DNA of 15,017 bases, from positions 1-15,017 of the forward strand of contig JAYUSD010000224.1 in assembly GCA_043755865.1 (NCBI GenBank). The letters run 5' to 3'. The translations under genes were made by a program, and so were the position numbers. The notes under the pieces are model-generated. The model was not told the DNA's origin and searched no databases. It saw nothing but the letters and a program-made list of their open reading frames with translations. Source of the stretch: JANMDU01 sp043755865 (GTDB taxonomy: Bacteria; Pseudomonadota; Gammaproteobacteria; Burkholderiales; Burkholderiaceae_C). Positions 14,321 through 15,017 of the stretch are shown here, in pieces; the first letter of the stretch is position 1; the number at the start of each line of letters is the position of its first letter.

Positions 14321-15017
14321 ATGCTTGACCGGGACGGCTTTCGCCCCAATGTCGGCATCATCTTGCTCAACCAGAAAAACCAGGTCTTTTGGGGGAAAAG
14401 AATTCGCACCCATTCCTGGCAGTTTCCGCAAGGCGGCATCGACCGGGGAGAGAACCCGGAGCAAGCGATGTTTCGCGAGCTGCATGAAGAGGTCGGGCTG
14501 ATGCCTACCCATGTGCAGATCGTGGCTCGCACGCGGGATTGGTTGCGCTATGAGGTGCCTGATCGCTTTATCAAGCGCGAAGCGCGAGGCCATTACCGTG
14601 GCCAAAAGCAAATATGGTTTTTGCTACAACTGGTCGGCAACGACTGGGATCTCAACCTGCGCGCCACAGACCACCCCGAGTTTGATGCTTGGCGTTGGAA
14701 TGATTATTGGGTGCCGCTTGATTTGGTGGTCGAATTCAAGCGCGGCGTTTACAAAATGGCGCTCAATGAGCTCTCGCGCTACCTGCCTTTTGGCGATCAT
14801 CGCTGGCAAAGAGATGTGTCTAGGGATGCAGAGCGCGAAAGCAGGCCAAGCCAGCCGGCTGATTTGGTGTTCGAGCATCTGCGCGAGCGCCGCCGTCCGT
14901 ATGGCAACTTCAGCAGCTTTAACAATGGTGGTGCCGGCACTGGGCACGCGCGCATGGCGCACGCAGCTGATCTTGAGCTGCCACCGGGCGCAAGCTTTGA
15001 TCCGCACCCGACTGAGC
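14321..15017 (+). CDS. rppH: RNA pyrophosphohydrolase RppH (Nudix), cut by right window edge
   Basis: The open frame runs from the ATG at 14321 to the edge for 232 codons without stop. The N-terminus MLDRDGFRPNVGIILLNQ and WQFPQGGIDRGE are hallmarks of RppH/NudH. The Nudix box occupies residues 38-60 with the pattern G-x5-E-x7-REx-x-EE-x-G intact (Arg52, Glu53, Glu56, Glu57, Gly59). The family removes pyrophosphate from 5' triphosphate mRNA ends and starts RNase E-dependent decay. GGAG lies six bases before the ATG. Beyond residue about 165 the protein has an extended, poorly conserved Arg-, Gly- and His-containing tail, longer than the 176 residues of E. coli; such tails occur in betaproteobacterial members. 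Little is probably missing at the C-terminus. Confidence 0.95.
   Translation, partial: MLDRDGFRPNVGIILLNQKNQVFWGKRIRTHSWQFPQGGIDRGENPEQAMFRELHEEVGLMPTHVQIVARTRDWLRYEVPDRFIKREARGHYRGQKQIWFLLQLVGNDWDLNLRATDHPEFDAWRWNDYWVPLDLVVEFKRGVYKMALNELSRYLPFGDHRWQRDVSRDAERESRPSQPADLVFEHLRERRRPYGNFSSFNNGGAGTGHARMAHAADLELPPGASFDPHPTE

Overview
The window looks like chromosomal DNA of a betaproteobacterium, most likely order Burkholderiales and possibly Comamonadaceae. That placement rests on protein resemblance (HscA, DnaQ, IscA, RppH and SlyD-type FKBP), on gene neighbours as I recall them in this group (proS next to a lytic transglycosylase and rppH; prmC next to grxD), and on the short intergenic palindromes. 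It is an inference, not a database result.

Layout. Positions 1-6121 lie on the minus strand: a complete iron-sulfur cluster (ISC) operon read leftwards, iscR-iscS-iscU-iscA-hscB-hscA-fdx, then the start of dnaQ cut by the window edge. IscR senses the cluster supply. IscS provides sulfur, IscU is the scaffold, IscA a carrier, HscB/HscA the chaperone pair that discharges IscU, and Fdx the electron donor. The operon is loosened by inserted palindromic elements between iscU and iscA, between hscA and fdx, and between fdx and dnaQ. The 461-base gap 6122-6582 holds a probable iscR promoter/operator and one repeat copy. prmC (+), a short SlyD-like FKBP gene (-) and grxD (+) follow. Next comes a perfect 45-base palindrome directly in front of an AAA/DUF4143 ATPase gene (+).

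The right part is again mostly minus strand: a lytic transglycosylase, a vapBC toxin-antitoxin pair, a DUF418 membrane protein and proS. rppH is divergent from proS and is cut by the right edge. The ATPase gene and vapBC are the accessory, probably transferred parts of an otherwise housekeeping window.

The main unexpected observation is a degenerate short repeat of about 65 bases with a gap-free 27-base core, present five times. Two copies are intergenic (6473-6541, 11178-11243). Three lie inside genes in open frame: two within hscA (1879-1953, 2531-2592) and one making up almost the whole signal peptide of the lytic transglycosylase (10377-10444). The copies in hscA and in the transglycosylase are read in the same frame and give related peptides (both contain TAQSA). 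This resembles protein-embedded palindromic elements of the kind known from Rickettsia.
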